Shown here piece by piece: positions 8,889 through 20,196 of a stretch of DNA of 64,000 nt (positions are counted from its first letter, which is position 1; every line of letters begins with the position of its first letter). The stretch comes from Saitoella complicata NRRL Y-17804. Its lineage: Eukaryota > Ascomycota > Saitoellomycetes > Saitoellales > Saitoellaceae. The translations under genes were made by a program, and so were the position numbers. The stretch lies in contig NW_017566993.1 of the NCBI RefSeq assembly GCF_001661265.1, positions 124,001 to 188,000 on the forward strand. Reading direction: 5' to 3'. Under the pieces are notes generated by a model that saw only the letters and a list, made by a program, of their open reading frames with translations, made no database searches and was not told the origin of the DNA.

Positions 8889-11510
8889 ATGGCCGACCTC
8901 CCAATCCTCCAAGACCAGGCCTTCCAAGATCGCGTTCGCGTCTTCCAAGAATTCCTCGACCACCAAACCGATGAAGTCGGCCGCACAAATTACCGCGACG
9001 CGATCAAGCGCATGCTCAACATAGGCGAACGCCGCCTCGTCGTCTCCCTCGACGAGATCCGGGACTACAACCGAGAATACTCAGATGGGATCTTGAACCA
9101 TCCGTCGGATTATTTACCCGCGTTTGATATGGCGCTCAAGGATGTTGTCAATACGGTACAGGATCCGACGAGGCATAAGGTTACGGTGGATACCGTGTTC
9201 TACGTTGCGTTCCGCGGGAGTTTCGGGGATCATCACGTCAATCCACGAACACTCCGTGCGCAGCATTTGGGAAAGTTGATTTCGCTTGAGGGAATCGTGA
9301 CGAGGTGTTCGCTTGTGCGACCGAAGGTTGTTAAGTCTGTGCATTATTGTGAGGAGACGAAGTTGTTTCATTACCGTGAGTATCGGGATCAGACGATGAC
9401 GGGTGGGAATGCGCCGGCTACGACATCGATTTATCCTACTGAGGATGCGGATGGGAATCCGCTCGTTACGGAGTTTGGGTATTCGACGTATCGTGACCAC
9501 CAAACGATTTCGATTCAGGAGATGCCAGAGCGAGCGCCTGCGGGTCAGTTACCGAGAAGTATTGATGTGATCATGGATGATGACTTGGTTGATCGTGTCA
9601 AGCCTGGAGATCGTATCCAGCTTGTTGGGCAGTATCGTACACTTGGTAACCGCAATCCGTCGTCGAGCAGCGCAACGTTCAGGACGTTGTTGATTGCGAA
9701 TAATGTCATGTTGCTCTCGTCGAAGGCTGGAGGAGGTATCGCGCAGGTTACGATCACTGATACCGATATCCGCAACATCAACAAGATCTCGAAGAAGCGC
9801 AATATCTTTGAGCTCCTCTCACAATCCTTGGCACCATCGATTTTCGGACACGATCACATCAAGAAGGCGATCTTGCTGCTGTTGCTCGGTGGTATGGAAA
9901 AGAACTTGGAGAATGGAACGCATATCCGTGGTGATATCAATATCCTCATGGTCGGTGACCCGTCTACAGCTAAGTCTCAGATGCTCCGTTTCGTGTTGAA
10001 CACGGCTCCTCTGGCGATTGCTACTACGGGTCGTGGATCTTCGGGAGTCGGTTTGACCGCTGCTGTCACGTCTGACAAGGAGACTGGAGAGAGGAGGCTC
10101 GAGGCTGGTGCAATGGTTCTTGCTGACCGTGGTATCGTGTGTATTGACGAGTTCGATAAGATGAGTGATGTTGACCGTGTTGCTATCCACGAAGTCATGG
10201 AGCAACAGACCGTCACTATTGCTAAGGCTGGTATCCATACTTCGCTTAACGCACGATGCAGTGTCATCGCTGCTGCCAACCCTATCTACGGACAGTATGA
10301 CACGCACAAGGATCCGCACAAGAACATTGCGTTGCCGGATTCCTTGCTTTCGCGTTTCGATCTGTTGTTCGTTGTTACGGATGAGATCAACGATGCCCGT
10401 GATCGTGCCATCTCGGAACACGTCCTGCGTATGCACAGGTACCTCGCTCCGGGTAAGGAGGAGGGCGAGCCTGTCCGCGACGGCGCTCAGCAGCAGAGTT
10501 TGGACGTTGGAGGCGTGGAGGAGGTTGAGCTGCGCGAGACACCCGTGTTCGAGAAGTTCAATGAGATGTTGCATGCTGGTGTAACTCTCACCACTGGCCG
10601 TGGTGCGAATAAGAAGAAGGAGGTATTGAGTATCCCTTTCATCAAGAAGTACATCCAGTACGCCAAGAACAGGATTAAGCCTGTCTTGACTAAGGCTGCA
10701 AGTGACCATATCGTCGCTACCTACGGCGCTCTCCGTAACGACGAGATCGGCGCGAATCAGCGCAAGACTTCGCCCATGACTGCGCGTACACTCGAGACCC
10801 TTATTCGTCTGTCGACTGCGCACGCGAAGGCACGATTGTCGCAGAGGGTCGAGGAGAAGGACGCGAAGGCCGCAGAGGCGATCTTGAGGTTTGCGTTGTT
10901 CAAGGAAGTCGTGGAGCCCGAGAGACGGAAGAGGAGGAGGATGGATGTTGATGGTGCTGCTGATGAGAGTGGCAGCAGTGATGATGATGAGGATGGTCAA
11001 GAAGCGGAGGAGGATACCCAGGCTACGAGACGGAGTGCGAGGAGAGGAAGAAGCACAACTGCGCAGACTGATGTCGATGCGGATGCCATGGATGTTGAGG
11101 AGGAAGAGGAGCAGGTAGAGCCTACGAGTTCGAGACGGCCAAGAAGAACGCACAACACCCAAAGTGATGCCATGGAGGTTGATGAAGACACTCAGCAGTC
11201 ATGGGCTTCGGAGCGTTCGCAGCTTGAGTCACAATCGCAGACACAGACGCAGCAGGATACCGTACAGCAAGACGCTACCTCTATCTCTGCAGAGCGTCTT
11301 GGTCTTTTCCGGAAACAGTTGGGTAAGCTCCTTAACTCGGCCATCTTTGACGAGGAGGGTGCGAGCCCAATTGATGAGATCGTGCCTGAAGTCAACAAGG
11401 ATTTGACCGAGGAGGAGATCTTTACTGCTAGGGAGGCACGGGCTGCGTTGGATAAGATGAGTGATGAGGGTAAGATTTACATCTCGGAGGACAAGGTCTA
11501 CAGGATTTAG
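8889..11510 (+). CDS. MCM3: MCM3, subunit of the MCM2-7 replicative helicase
   Basis: A single uninterrupted exon of 873 codons. The ATG at 8889 (ACCATGG context, MADLPILQDQAF) is preferred; upstream in-frame codons are not ATG. The N-terminal domain carries LGKLISLEGIVTRCSLVRPKVVKSVHYCE and the OB-fold part. The AAA+ core has Walker A GDPSTAKSQ (about residues 356-364), Walker B CIDEFDKM (about 418-425) and the arginine finger in SRFDLLF (about 489). The segment LLLLGGMEK is also typical of MCM3. A winged-helix tail ends KIYISEDKVYRI. Between core and tail is an acidic linker of about 110 residues with KRRRMD and RRSARRGR basic patches, possible nuclear localisation signals. MCM3 loads onto origins with the other MCM subunits and Cdt1. 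An MCB box sits just upstream. Confidence 0.97.
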   Translation: MADLPILQDQAFQDRVRVFQEFLDHQTDEVGRTNYRDAIKRMLNIGERRLVVSLDEIRDYNREYSDGILNHPSDYLPAFDMALKDVVNTVQDPTRHKVTVDTVFYVAFRGSFGDHHVNPRTLRAQHLGKLISLEGIVTRCSLVRPKVVKSVHYCEETKLFHYREYRDQTMTGGNAPATTSIYPTEDADGNPLVTEFGYSTYRDHQTISIQEMPERAPAGQLPRSIDVIMDDDLVDRVKPGDRIQLVGQYRTLGNRNPSSSSATFRTLLIANNVMLLSSKAGGGIAQVTITDTDIRNINKISKKRNIFELLSQSLAPSIFGHDHIKKAILLLLLGGMEKNLENGTHIRGDINILMVGDPSTAKSQMLRFVLNTAPLAIATTGRGSSGVGLTAAVTSDKETGERRLEAGAMVLADRGIVCIDEFDKMSDVDRVAIHEVMEQQTVTIAKAGIHTSLNARCSVIAAANPIYGQYDTHKDPHKNIALPDSLLSRFDLLFVVTDEINDARDRAISEHVLRMHRYLAPGKEEGEPVRDGAQQQSLDVGGVEEVELRETPVFEKFNEMLHAGVTLTTGRGANKKKEVLSIPFIKKYIQYAKNRIKPVLTKAASDHIVATYGALRNDEIGANQRKTSPMTARTLETLIRLSTAHAKARLSQRVEEKDAKAAEAILRFALFKEVVEPERRKRRRMDVDGAADESGSSDDDEDGQEAEEDTQATRRSARRGRSTTAQTDVDADAMDVEEEEEQVEPTSSRRPRRTHNTQSDAMEVDEDTQQSWASERSQLESQSQTQTQQDTVQQDATSISAERLGLFRKQLGKLLNSAIFDEEGASPIDEIVPEVNKDLTEEEIFTAREARAALDKMSDEGKIYISEDKVYRI

Positions 11511-11882
11511 GATGGGACTGAGGGCGGTAGGGTGTAGATAGAGGAGGGACAGTGTCTTGTATATTAATAAAACATTAGTAGTAATTCAAGAGGTTCACTG
11601 GCCGTTTTCCGTAAGGGCAATCGGGTATAGACAAAGGACGGTATATTTTATTGAGATATCAGCAATTCAAAGGGTTTACTACCCGTGTCATGTCGTATAA
11701 GGCTCCGGATACCGGATGTACATGTGCCTGGTCGCCCGCTCTGCGAATCGATTTGTTGGGCGGCGCGACTGACCGCAGTAAACAACACCTGCGGCAGCAA
11801 CAAACCCAAACACCTCCTTTCATTGGAACGGAATCCCTTGATTTGATCCGCCAGTCGTTTCATATCGGTCAGGTTAGGAGCC
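11511..11882. other. Intergenic region upstream of ERG5
   Basis: A 372-bp stretch without a supported gene. It contains the MCM3 3' flank (AATAAA-like AATAAAAC near 11566) and the ERG5 promoter. The heptamer TCGTATA occurs at 11693-11699; this is the core sterol regulatory element bound by Upc2/Ecm22 in budding yeasts. A single match of this length may be chance. Confidence 0.6.
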
Positions 11883-13463
11883 ATGGAGTCTTTCAACAAC
11901 TTTTCGACCGCGACCGCGACCGCGTCGGCTTTCAAGGTCGCCGAGGCCTCCGTCGCCGTCGCGACTCTCAGGGAGTTCGTCAAGGGTATGAGCTGGTGGA
12001 CCGTCGCTGCGACTTCTCTCGCCATTCTCTTGGTTGCTGAGCAGATTCGTTATTTGAACCGCAAGCAGGGTATTGCTGGTCGTGCATGGACTATCCCAAT
12101 CGTTGGAGAGTTCCTTGCGTCAATGCACCCCACCTTCGAGGGTTACCTCGCCAAATGGGAATCTGGACCTTTGTCCTGTGTTTCCGTTTTCCACAAGTTC
12201 GTTGTCATCGCTTCTACCCAGGAGCTCTCCCGCAAGATTCTTAACGCGCCTGCTTATGTCCAGCCCTGTGTCGTCGATGCCGGAAAGAAGATTTTGAAGC
12301 ACACCAACTGGGTCTTCCTTGACGGTAAGGCTCACGTCGAGTATCGTAAGGGATTGAACAACCTTTTCACCCGCAAGGCTCTCGGTGTCTACCTCCCCGC
12401 CCAGGAGCAGGTCTACGATGAGTACTTCAAAGAGTTCCTCGCCATGTCTAAGGAGAAGCACGTTCCCTACATGAACATCTTCCGTGAGATCAATGTCGCT
12501 GTTTCTTGCCGTACGTTCTGTGGTGACTACATCACTTCTGCGGCTATCAAGGCTATCTCGGATGATTACTGGCGTATTACCGCTGCTATGGAGCTCGTTA
12601 ACTTCCCGCTCGTCTTGCCTTACACCAAAATCTGGTACGGTGTCCAGGCTCGCAACCGTGTTTTGGCTGAGTTCGAGGCTTCGTCCGCTAAGTCTCGCGC
12701 ACGTATGCAAGCCGGCGAGGAGCCCAACTGCATGATGGACGCTTGGATCAAGGAGATGATCGAGGCCAAAGCTTTCCAGGAGAAGGGTGATGCCAACTCC
12801 GCCGGCCACGCACCCATCCTCATCCGCGAGTTCTCCGACTCCGAGATTGCCCAGACGTTCTTGTCCTTCCTCTTCGCTTCCCAGGACGCTACCTCCTCCG
12901 CTATGTGCTGGCTCTTCCAGTACCTCGCCGATCGCCCCGAGATCCTCGATAAAGTTCGTGAGGAGCAGCTCGCTCTCCGCGATGGTGACCGTAACAAGCG
13001 TATGGATATCGACATGGTTGAGAAGATGACTTACACCCGCGCTGTCGTCAAGGAGACTTTGCGCTTGAGGCCCCCTGTGTTGATGGTTCCGTATGCTGCG
13101 AAGAAGGATTACCCCATTACCCCCGAGTACACCGTTCCCAAGGGATCGATGATTATCCCCACTTTCTGGCACGCGTTGCACGATGAGGAGGCGTACCCCG
13201 AGCCCAACCACTGGAACCCTGAGCGCTGGACTGAGGGTAAGGCCGAGAGCTTCCCGAGGAACTGGTTGGTTTTCGGAACTGGTCCTCATGTTTGTTTGGG
13301 TCAGCAGTATGCGGTTATGCATTTGATGGCTTGTGTTGGTAAGGCTTCGATGTTCCTTGACTGGGATCATTTGCGTACCCCTACTTCCGATGACATCCGC
13401 ATTTTCGCTACTACCTTCCCTATGGACGACTTATTGCTCAAGTTCTCTGAGAGGGCTGCTTAG
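11883..13463 (+). CDS. ERG5: Sterol C-22 desaturase, cytochrome P450 CYP61
   Basis: An intronless CDS of 526 residues. The enzyme puts the C22-C23 double bond into the sterol side chain, a late ergosterol step in the ER membrane. An N-terminal anchor ([21 protein letters not shown], about residues 40-60) precedes [30 protein letters not shown]. The I-helix segment is [20 protein letters not shown]. The ExxR motif is in [12 protein letters not shown], the PERF-like region is HWNPERW, and the heme loop [14 protein letters not shown] places the ligand Cys at residue 471. These match CYP61 rather than CYP51; the [11 protein letters not shown] helix and the missing CYP51 signature support this. 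Length is normal for Erg5. Transcription is co-directional with MCM3. Confidence 0.95.
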   Translation: MESFNNFSTATATASAFKVAEASVAVATLREFVKGMSWWTVAATSLAILLVAEQIRYLNRKQGIAGRAWTIPIVGEFLASMHPTFEGYLAKWESGPLSCVSVFHKFVVIASTQELSRKILNAPAYVQPCVVDAGKKILKHTNWVFLDGKAHVEYRKGLNNLFTRKALGVYLPAQEQVYDEYFKEFLAMSKEKHVPYMNIFREINVAVSCRTFCGDYITSAAIKAISDDYWRITAAMELVNFPLVLPYTKIWYGVQARNRVLAEFEASSAKSRARMQAGEEPNCMMDAWIKEMIEAKAFQEKGDANSAGHAPILIREFSDSEIAQTFLSFLFASQDATSSAMCWLFQYLADRPEILDKVREEQLALRDGDRNKRMDIDMVEKMTYTRAVVKETLRLRPPVLMVPYAAKKDYPITPEYTVPKGSMIIPTFWHALHDEEAYPEPNHWNPERWTEGKAESFPRNWLVFGTGPHVCLGQQYAVMHLMACVGKASMFLDWDHLRTPTSDDIRIFATTFPMDDLLLKFSERAA

Positions 13464-13609
13464 AAAGCCATGATGGCCGTGGCCATGGGTCCTTATTTTT
13501 GGTGCTTTCGGGGTAGACGTTTTACATAATATTCACTTGATAGAGGAAGATTGCTTGTGTTAAGTGTATTCCTTTCCTAATATATCCTTTTGCCTGAAAA
13601 CAACACCAT

Positions 13610-14640
13610 CTACACAATAACCTCACCCTTGTCAATAAATGATCCCTTGTAATCCGGACCAGCCTGGCTTGGCAGAACAACATCCTTCTGTTCCCACAAA
13701 TAGTATCCCTTCAACGCATTCGCAGCAGCACGGAACTCAGCCTCCTTCATCGACGATGCCTGACCTTCACCCAACTTGTCGGCACCAGAGTACACACCCA
13801 CAACGAACACCGGCGACCGGGATTTACGACCAGTTTCAGCGACGAGTCGTGATACAGGCGCTTCCATACCTTCGCGCTTGCAGAGATGGGATAATTCCCG
13901 GTTGGGCTCCGTGAATGCGAAGAGCTGCAAGACATCGAGCTTACGCGACAAAACATGTGCCTCGATGAAAGCTCGTGCGGCGTTGCGATCTTGGTGTAGA
14001 GCGATACCACCGATCACCGCACGAACGAAAGTGGCGGCCGCGACGTCGGCATACTGCTGTCCCTTCTCCCTCTCCGGGTTAACAATTCTATCATCCACAC
14101 GTCCAAACAACACACGTCCAATCTGCTTCTCCACCTCAACATCTTTCTGAAACAACTCCACACCCCACTCCCTCGCTAAACTCTTCAAAGCCTTCACGCC
14201 GATGAAGGCGTCGAGGGCGGCTTTGAGGATGGAGGAGGGTAGGCGGGGATATTTGGTAATGATGTATTCGGAGACGTAGTAGCCGAGGATGGAGGATCCG
14301 AGGTGGCTGAGGTGGGAGTTTGTGCCGAGTTGGGAGACAACGGGGGAGGTGTTGTCGTTTAGGGCGCGGAGGAAGGTGTCTACGGGGATAGGAGCGCCGA
14401 CACGGGCGTGGAGGGCGACGAGGCGAGGGGAGGTAGTAGGGACGGGCTGCTCAATGGAGACCCGCTCAGCGGAGAAGGCAGGCGAAAACGAAGAGTTGCA
14501 ACGGATTGATGTCCGGAACACCGAGGAGCGGGTAGCACCTAGAAACGACCGTCAGCGCTCGTTCGAAAGACAGCCTCGAAAAACGGCAATGGCGAACCAT
14601 TCAGGCGCAAGCGCTGCGCTGTTCTTCTTGCGGCGGCCAT
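13610..14640 (-). CDS. MRPL3: Mitochondrial large-subunit ribosomal protein mL44 (MRPL3), RNase III-like
   Basis: Exon 2 (13610-14538) carries an RNase III-like fold: HLSHLGSSILGYYVSEYIITKYPRLP, then GVKALKSLAREWG. A dsRNA-binding domain follows (PVFVVGVYSGADKLGEG with KEAEFRAAANALKGYYL). Mitochondrial mL44 keeps this architecture without RNase activity in the large subunit. The open frame starts without ATG. A first exon (14598-14640, MAAARRTAQRLRLN) joins in frame through a 59-bp intron with GCTGAC branch site and TTTCTAG acceptor. Its donor is unusual, GTTCGC. The joined N-terminus is Arg/Ala/Ser-rich and acid-free, as expected for a mitochondrial presequence. Total length is 323 residues. 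It is divergent from the small membrane-protein gene, 150 bp apart. The first exon is inference; the rest is well supported. Confidence 0.85.
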
Positions 14641-14790
14641 TGTATATCGTCGAACACTCTCGCGTACTTGCCGTATACTTTTCGACTTTCTCGGCCTACA
14701 AGGCACCAGGCACCTGCCTGCTGTCGTCCAGCCGCACCGCCCAACTGGACCCCCCCGCGAATCCTGTGCAAGCATCAACCAATAATCACA

Positions 14791-15247
14791 ATGGTGAGTA
14801 CAGTACAGACGGCTGTTCTGGTTCTTGGGAGTGAATGCTGACACTGGTTGATAGGGCGGCGGAGCACGATTCCCTTACCCGAAGCACGTTTGGTCGCCAT
14901 CAGGTTCGCATTATCTCAGCATACACCTTGAACAGGGAACGGAGAACTAACGGGCATTTGAACAGGTGGATGGTGGTCTCAACCCAAGAACTGGAAAATG
15001 AACACCGCGCTTACCATGGGTGCCATCCTCCTGATTAACGTGTGGGTCTTTAAGAAGAGTGCTGAGCTCGAGAAGAGATATAACAACCCATGTACGTACC
15101 CATTCTTCTGTTGGAAGAGATTGAAATATATGACTAATATGTGTAATAGCTCGATGGATCCCATCAATGTTGTGGTCTAAGGAGTTCCTGGACGGTAAGT
15201 GGAAGGTTGGAGACGAGACGGAGGATCAGAAAGACAACTTCAAATGA
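14791..15247 (+). CDS. Small conserved single-pass mitochondrial-type membrane protein, four exons
   Basis: Exons are 14791-14793 (only the ATG), 14855-14903, 14966-15091 and 15150-15247, with introns of 61, 62 and 58 bp. Branch sites GCTGAC and CTAAC precede the first two acceptors. The 91-residue product begins MGGGARFPYPKHVWSPSGGWW, then SQPKNWKMNTALTM, one hydrophobic helix (GAILLINVWVFK), a charged turn (KSAELEKRYNNP), RWIPSMLWSKEFLDG and a charged tail. I recall fungal proteins of this size and N-terminal pattern, possibly a respiratory-chain accessory subunit, but cannot name it with confidence. The second intron uses donor GTTCGC. A strong GTAAGT at 15195 lies in the last exon; reading through it gives the stop at 15245-15247, so the C-terminus may differ. 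It is divergent from mL44, another mitochondrial gene. Confidence 0.75.
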
Positions 15248-15549
15248 GGAAGAGGTGTATGTTATAAAGTTTCGAGCATCAATAAACAATCGTCTATTAA
15301 TTCTCCGTGGGCTTGTTATGGCAATCAATTGGTACCGGCATTGTTCATTGCACAGGAAATACCGAACACACGGTTGCACCGGCCGCGGGTCATCGGGACA
15401 AATGTCACTGTCAAGCACCGAACGCCCTTATTGATTTACAATTAATTGTATTGCGAGTGTATATCCCAAGAACGCCTTCCCTAGAACTCGATTACTGTAA
15501 TTCTTCGCTAAACATAACTTACACCCCATATCCCTCCCTTTTCTCACAA
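15248..15549. other. Convergent 3' intergenic region
   Basis: A 302-bp stretch between the ends of the small membrane-protein gene and the CLASP gene. I see no supported gene or RNA; it holds the two 3' flanks. Confidence 0.6.
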
Positions 15550-18500
15550 TTAGTCCTCCCCCACCGTCTCAAAATAATATTTCAACAAATTCTGCTTTCC
15601 CCCATCCAACTCCCCCCAAACCCCCTCAAACAACTCCCGATCGTTTCGCCACACAACATGCATACTCGTACAAACATGTACACACGCCCTCCGAACCTCG
15701 GGATCAGCGTCAGACATGGCTTTGATGGTGAGGGGACGGAGGGAGTTGATGTGGGTTTGGAGGTCCGCGCGCGGGACACGACGGAGGAAGGAGGCAAGGG
15801 TGTTGAGGGAGAGGGTTATGCTGTCGGGTCGGGGGGAGGGGGTGAATTGGTTACCGCGGGTGTAGGGAACGAGGTAGTCGAGGAGGATCTTTGTTCCCTT
15901 TCGTGAGTCGATGATGTGGACGAGTTCCATCATTGTCTCATCGATCCCGGTGGTGACGTGTTGATCGGTGTCGACCCTGACATCCAACAAGGTCTTCATC
16001 AACGCGGGCTCATTACCCTCGAGATATGGTGCCTGAGCATGGAGAAGTTGCTTCACCAACAATAAACCAGATTTTCGGTTATTGCCAGATTGTAGCGAGG
16101 CGAGGGTAGCGGACAACAACTCATCATAGACATCCCCCGCTTTCCAAATATCGAACGCCGCGGCTGGTGTTGGTGCATCGCTGCCATTCTGTGGTAGACG
16201 AACGGGATGCTGACTCGCGAGCTGCTGCAATTTCTTATAATCATGCCTATCGATCTCATTCGCCTTCAACCTGGCAATCAAAGCCGACAAGAGCTTCGTC
16301 TGCTCTTCCGCGTCCTCGGGTAATGGCTCGTCTGATGACATGGACTTCATATGTCTCCTGAACCAACTGCTTCCAGGCACGACCTCATCTTTCGGCTCCG
16401 ATGATGGTTTAGCCTCAATATTGAGGTTCTCAATTTGAGGAAGCTCTTGTGGGGTAACGACGACAGCAGGCACCAAAGTGTTTCCATTCTTCTCCTTCTC
16501 GGGTGATAGAGAGAAGAACGCTTCTCGTTCGGGAGACGTACCCCTCGGCTTCCGTACAGAAATATGAGGGTTGAACAACAACTTATCCGCCTGAATCGGC
16601 GTAGTCGGCGCCTCAGTCATCTCCGCATCTTTATCCTCATACACCTGCGGTGGTGGAGGCGGCGGTGGGACTGCCATGACTGCCATACTTATTTTGGGAA
16701 ACTGAATCATAGTCAGATTCTCGTCGTCGAAACCGTTGTTGACGTCTAAGAACGACGGTTTGGGTGCATTGTAGAAGTCCGGCATCTTTTCCTTTTCCGA
16801 ATCGGATATCGCCGGGGGGGATTGAGACTTATTTCGTACGGGCAAGCTTGGTGGAGGCATCATATCCGAGTCAGATGAGGGAGGTTGAATCGTACCACCG
16901 ACCTCGGGAATACTCCCCAATACTTCCTCAACTGCGGCGGCCTTCTCTTCTGGAATAGTGACAGTGTGATCCTCATCCTCGGCTCCCCATGCCTTGTGCA
17001 AGGCCTTTACCATGTCACGATCGAACGTCTGCAAAACCTTATCAAAAGTCTCCGGATCAGCCCTCCTGACGCTCTTCAAGAGAGCACCCAGAGGGATGTA
17101 GTTAGCCGACGTTGGTTTAGTATTCTTGATCATAGGAACAATGCGGTTAACCCAGGTCCGATACTCCTCGTTCAGAGTGGCATTGCCCTCTCCGCCCACC
17201 TCCTTCTCCTGGATATGGTCCTCGAACAACTCATTCATCCAGGCGAGAAGTCCGTGGATGATCTTGCGCTTTTGAGTCATTGTGTAAACAGACGCAGACA
17301 TCTTACGTGGAACCACACCAGAAACACCCATGTTGGTCATGGTCTTCATTGTCTGATCTGCTGCCTCTTCCCGGGTCAGCAATTGTTTAAGTGCTGGGAG
17401 ACAAGTTGTAACGACAGCGTTGTTGTACTCGCCCTCGTCGGACTCGCTCATCAACAAGACTCTCGGCACGATCTGTTCGACGGGCACGACCTTCACGAGC
17501 TCAGGAATAACTTCAGGCGCCAGCAAATGCTCCACCACTTCCGGTGTCGGGTCATTCAACAAACTATGAAGTGATTTACCCAGCAAATCCGCAGGAGGTA
17601 GAACAGGTGGCTGCCCATTCGGCGCATTCGGTGGAGTTTTCTTCGCGAAGAGACAAGCAATCGTGACAATACCATCAATCCGGACTTTGGGATCGGCATC
17701 GTTCAGCTGCTGGAGTACCGACAAGTTCCCCGTTCTCCTTGCGGTAGGCGACATATGCCGTAACGGCGACGCAGCGCCTATTCTCGGCGACGCCGCCATC
17801 ATGCGTCTTGAAGGCGAAGGAGACAACACATCCCTCTTCAATTGCGACGGACTCGGGCGCTCAGAAATACCATTCGTCGCATGCGAGCTGACACTCGGGC
17901 TCTGAGGCCTTCGATCAGCCGGCGGTGGGCTCGTCACGGCTTTTCGTAGGGATGACGGAGGTCGCTGAGGCAATCCCAGACCACGCATAGGGCCAGAAGA
18001 GAGACCGCCTGCCGGCGCAGCAGCAGCTGGAGGCGCATTACCCTCGACCTTCTTCTTCACGGCAATCTTGGCGCTAAACCCGTCCTTCTGTGGAACACGC
18101 GGCGGCAACATCGATCCTGATCCACCGGCCTCACTCCTTACCGAACCCCTGGAACTCGCACGCATCTCCATTGCGCTCGCCGGTCTCGAGCTCGACGCCG
18201 CAGCACCAACATTGGGATTCGTCCTCTCCAGTGCCTTCCTCGTGTTCGCATCAAGACTCTTCATGAACGCCTCCACTCTCTCGGGCCAAATATCCGCCCA
18301 TTTCCAGAATGTCTCACGCATTCCCTCACGGACTTGCGGGTTGGCGTCTGCGAGTGCCTTCTTTATAATTTTATCAAGGACTTCCAGGCCTCCTGTATGC
18401 TCAATCTGAGATTTGGAGCCCGCGTGACTCTCGAGGAAGACGCGAAGCCAACCGGTATTGTAGAGTCGTGGTTGCACGTTCTTATCCTGGCACGCGAACC

Positions 18501-19907
18501 AGAGATGCTGCATAGTCTTCACATTATACGACGCATTCGCAAGAATGACCGCGGTAGTAATTTGAGCCGAAGCCGACGCAATCTTCTTCGTAACAGCCGC
18601 AAGCTTAATCTGTACCGTTAGCATTTGATCCACAAACGGATCAATCCCCGGTCCCGCAACTATAGCAAGATCCTTAACAACCTGACACCCAACCAGAGAC
18701 AGCGTTGTCCGAAGTGACTGGATGGCCTTCGTAACACCCTCCACCAGCGTCTTGAATTGCGCCAGGAATAGAGCTGAATGGTCTTTGTACGCGTTACCGC
18801 GCAGCAGCTGTCGGATTCGATTACAGTTCTTTTCGCGTTGCGCCCAGTTGTGTTCGGATTCGCGGCCTTCAAAGGGTGGGAGCATGTCTTGCATCTCGCG
18901 TTCGAGGTCGCGAGCTGATTGAACGAAGACGGGGTCGAGGGGCTCCATTTCGCCACCGGGCATGCTGCCGACATATGTCGAGGCAACACTACCGGCGACA
19001 CTCGAAGGTGCGTGACTTGCTGTGCCGATGCTGGCGCCCATGCTCGCTACACGCTTCTGTACGGGCTTCTCCTCGACTTCCTCCTCGGCCCTCAATTGCT
19101 CGAGTTCAGAGGCGTCCGCGAGTTGCAGTTGTGACAGTACATACGTCGCAATGCTCCTTCGGATGTTCTTCCTCAGCAATTCGCGTTTCAGATCCGCCTT
19201 TGCTGCGCTGCCTGCGCTCCGGTGCATCTCCACCACCACTTCCTTCGACGTTTCCCGGACCATCTCATTCGCATCCTCGAGTAGCTTCAGCATGTACGGC
19301 ACAAAAGATCGGAACATAAAGCTCGCATTTGTGCGGTATGCCTCCATGATCCAAGTCAAACTCTGTTCCCTGATCCGGTAATTCTTGTGGCTCAATCCAA
19401 GTTCCTTCATAACCTTTTCAGTCTCCATCGGCGCACCTTTCCACATTTCTACCAAGCCGCTCATGGCGTAAAGTCGTGTCTTGTCTTTTACGTCGCCGAG
19501 ACGCTCGATGAGGAGGGGGAGGATGGTAGATGATGGGGCGCGGAGTCTTGCGGGTTCTTGGAGGTTGACACGTTTGATTAGGTTCGTGAGTGTGGTGAGA
19601 GATGTAAACGAAACAGTTGGACTGACTGATTGAACACCCAGCTTGAGTGCTTCGAAGAGCAATTGAATCGCATCAGGCTGTAAGTACCATAATTAGTCCA
19701 GATGTCCTCGCACCTTCACTCGTTGCACCTACATCAACTCCACTCTTCTTAATCTCCGTCTTGACCACAATCAACAGTCTTTCCTTCTCGGTACCTATCC
19801 CATCATCATATCAGCTACCTCCTTCGCAATGCTACATCCGTAGGGTCAAACATACTGTTAGCTCCTCTCAGTGAGCTCAACAGATCGTGAGCGTCTTGTA
19901 CAGACAT
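15550..19907 (-). CDS. CLASP-family microtubule-binding protein (Stu1/Cls1-like)
   Basis: Three exons (19856-19907, 19733-19794, 15550-19677) with introns of 61 and 55 bp encode about 1413 residues. The joined start reads MSVQDAHDLLSSLRGANS, then TEKERLLIVVKTEIKKSGVD, then PDAIQLLFEALKLG. A first TOG array contains ILPLLIERLGDVKDKTR and VPYMLKLLEDANEMVRETSKEVVVEMH. A second TOG domain contains the NWAQREKNCNRIRQLLRGNA segment typical of CLASP. A Ser/Pro/Arg-rich basic linker (about residues 480-680) follows; in the family such linkers bind the microtubule lattice. Further HEAT-like repeats lie near the end. CLASPs promote microtubule rescue and spindle integrity. It is convergent with the small membrane-protein gene and divergent (289 bp) from the Mak32-like gene. 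The CLASP call is strong; the one-to-one ortholog is not tested. Confidence 0.92.
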
Positions 19908-20196
19908 CGTGGTATAAGCGCAAGCCGAACAAACCCGCTGTCAATGGGTCGCGATTGTCGATGGAGCGTTCTTGTCGAATCGTCGACGCGGTTGTTGATT
20001 TCGAGGCTGAATGTTTACAAGCTGCAACGTCGTAAGCTTCGTGTATGCAGCCCGATTGATGTCGTGCAGCGACGTGTATAAAGGGTTTACTGGGGAATAG
20101 GGATGATAGAAGAGTATATAAGGTTTGTTTGATTGTTTCCATGCCTTGCGAGAAATAACTTGTATGTCCCGTTGAGTCGGGTACCCTGCGTATGTC

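Noticed and set aside
9819-11162. 447-codon open frame on the minus strand
   Set aside because: Antisense to MCM3, Leu/Ser/Arg-rich and without recognisable domains.
12120-13370. 416-codon open frame on the minus strand
   Set aside because: Antisense to ERG5; composition is that of a shadow frame.
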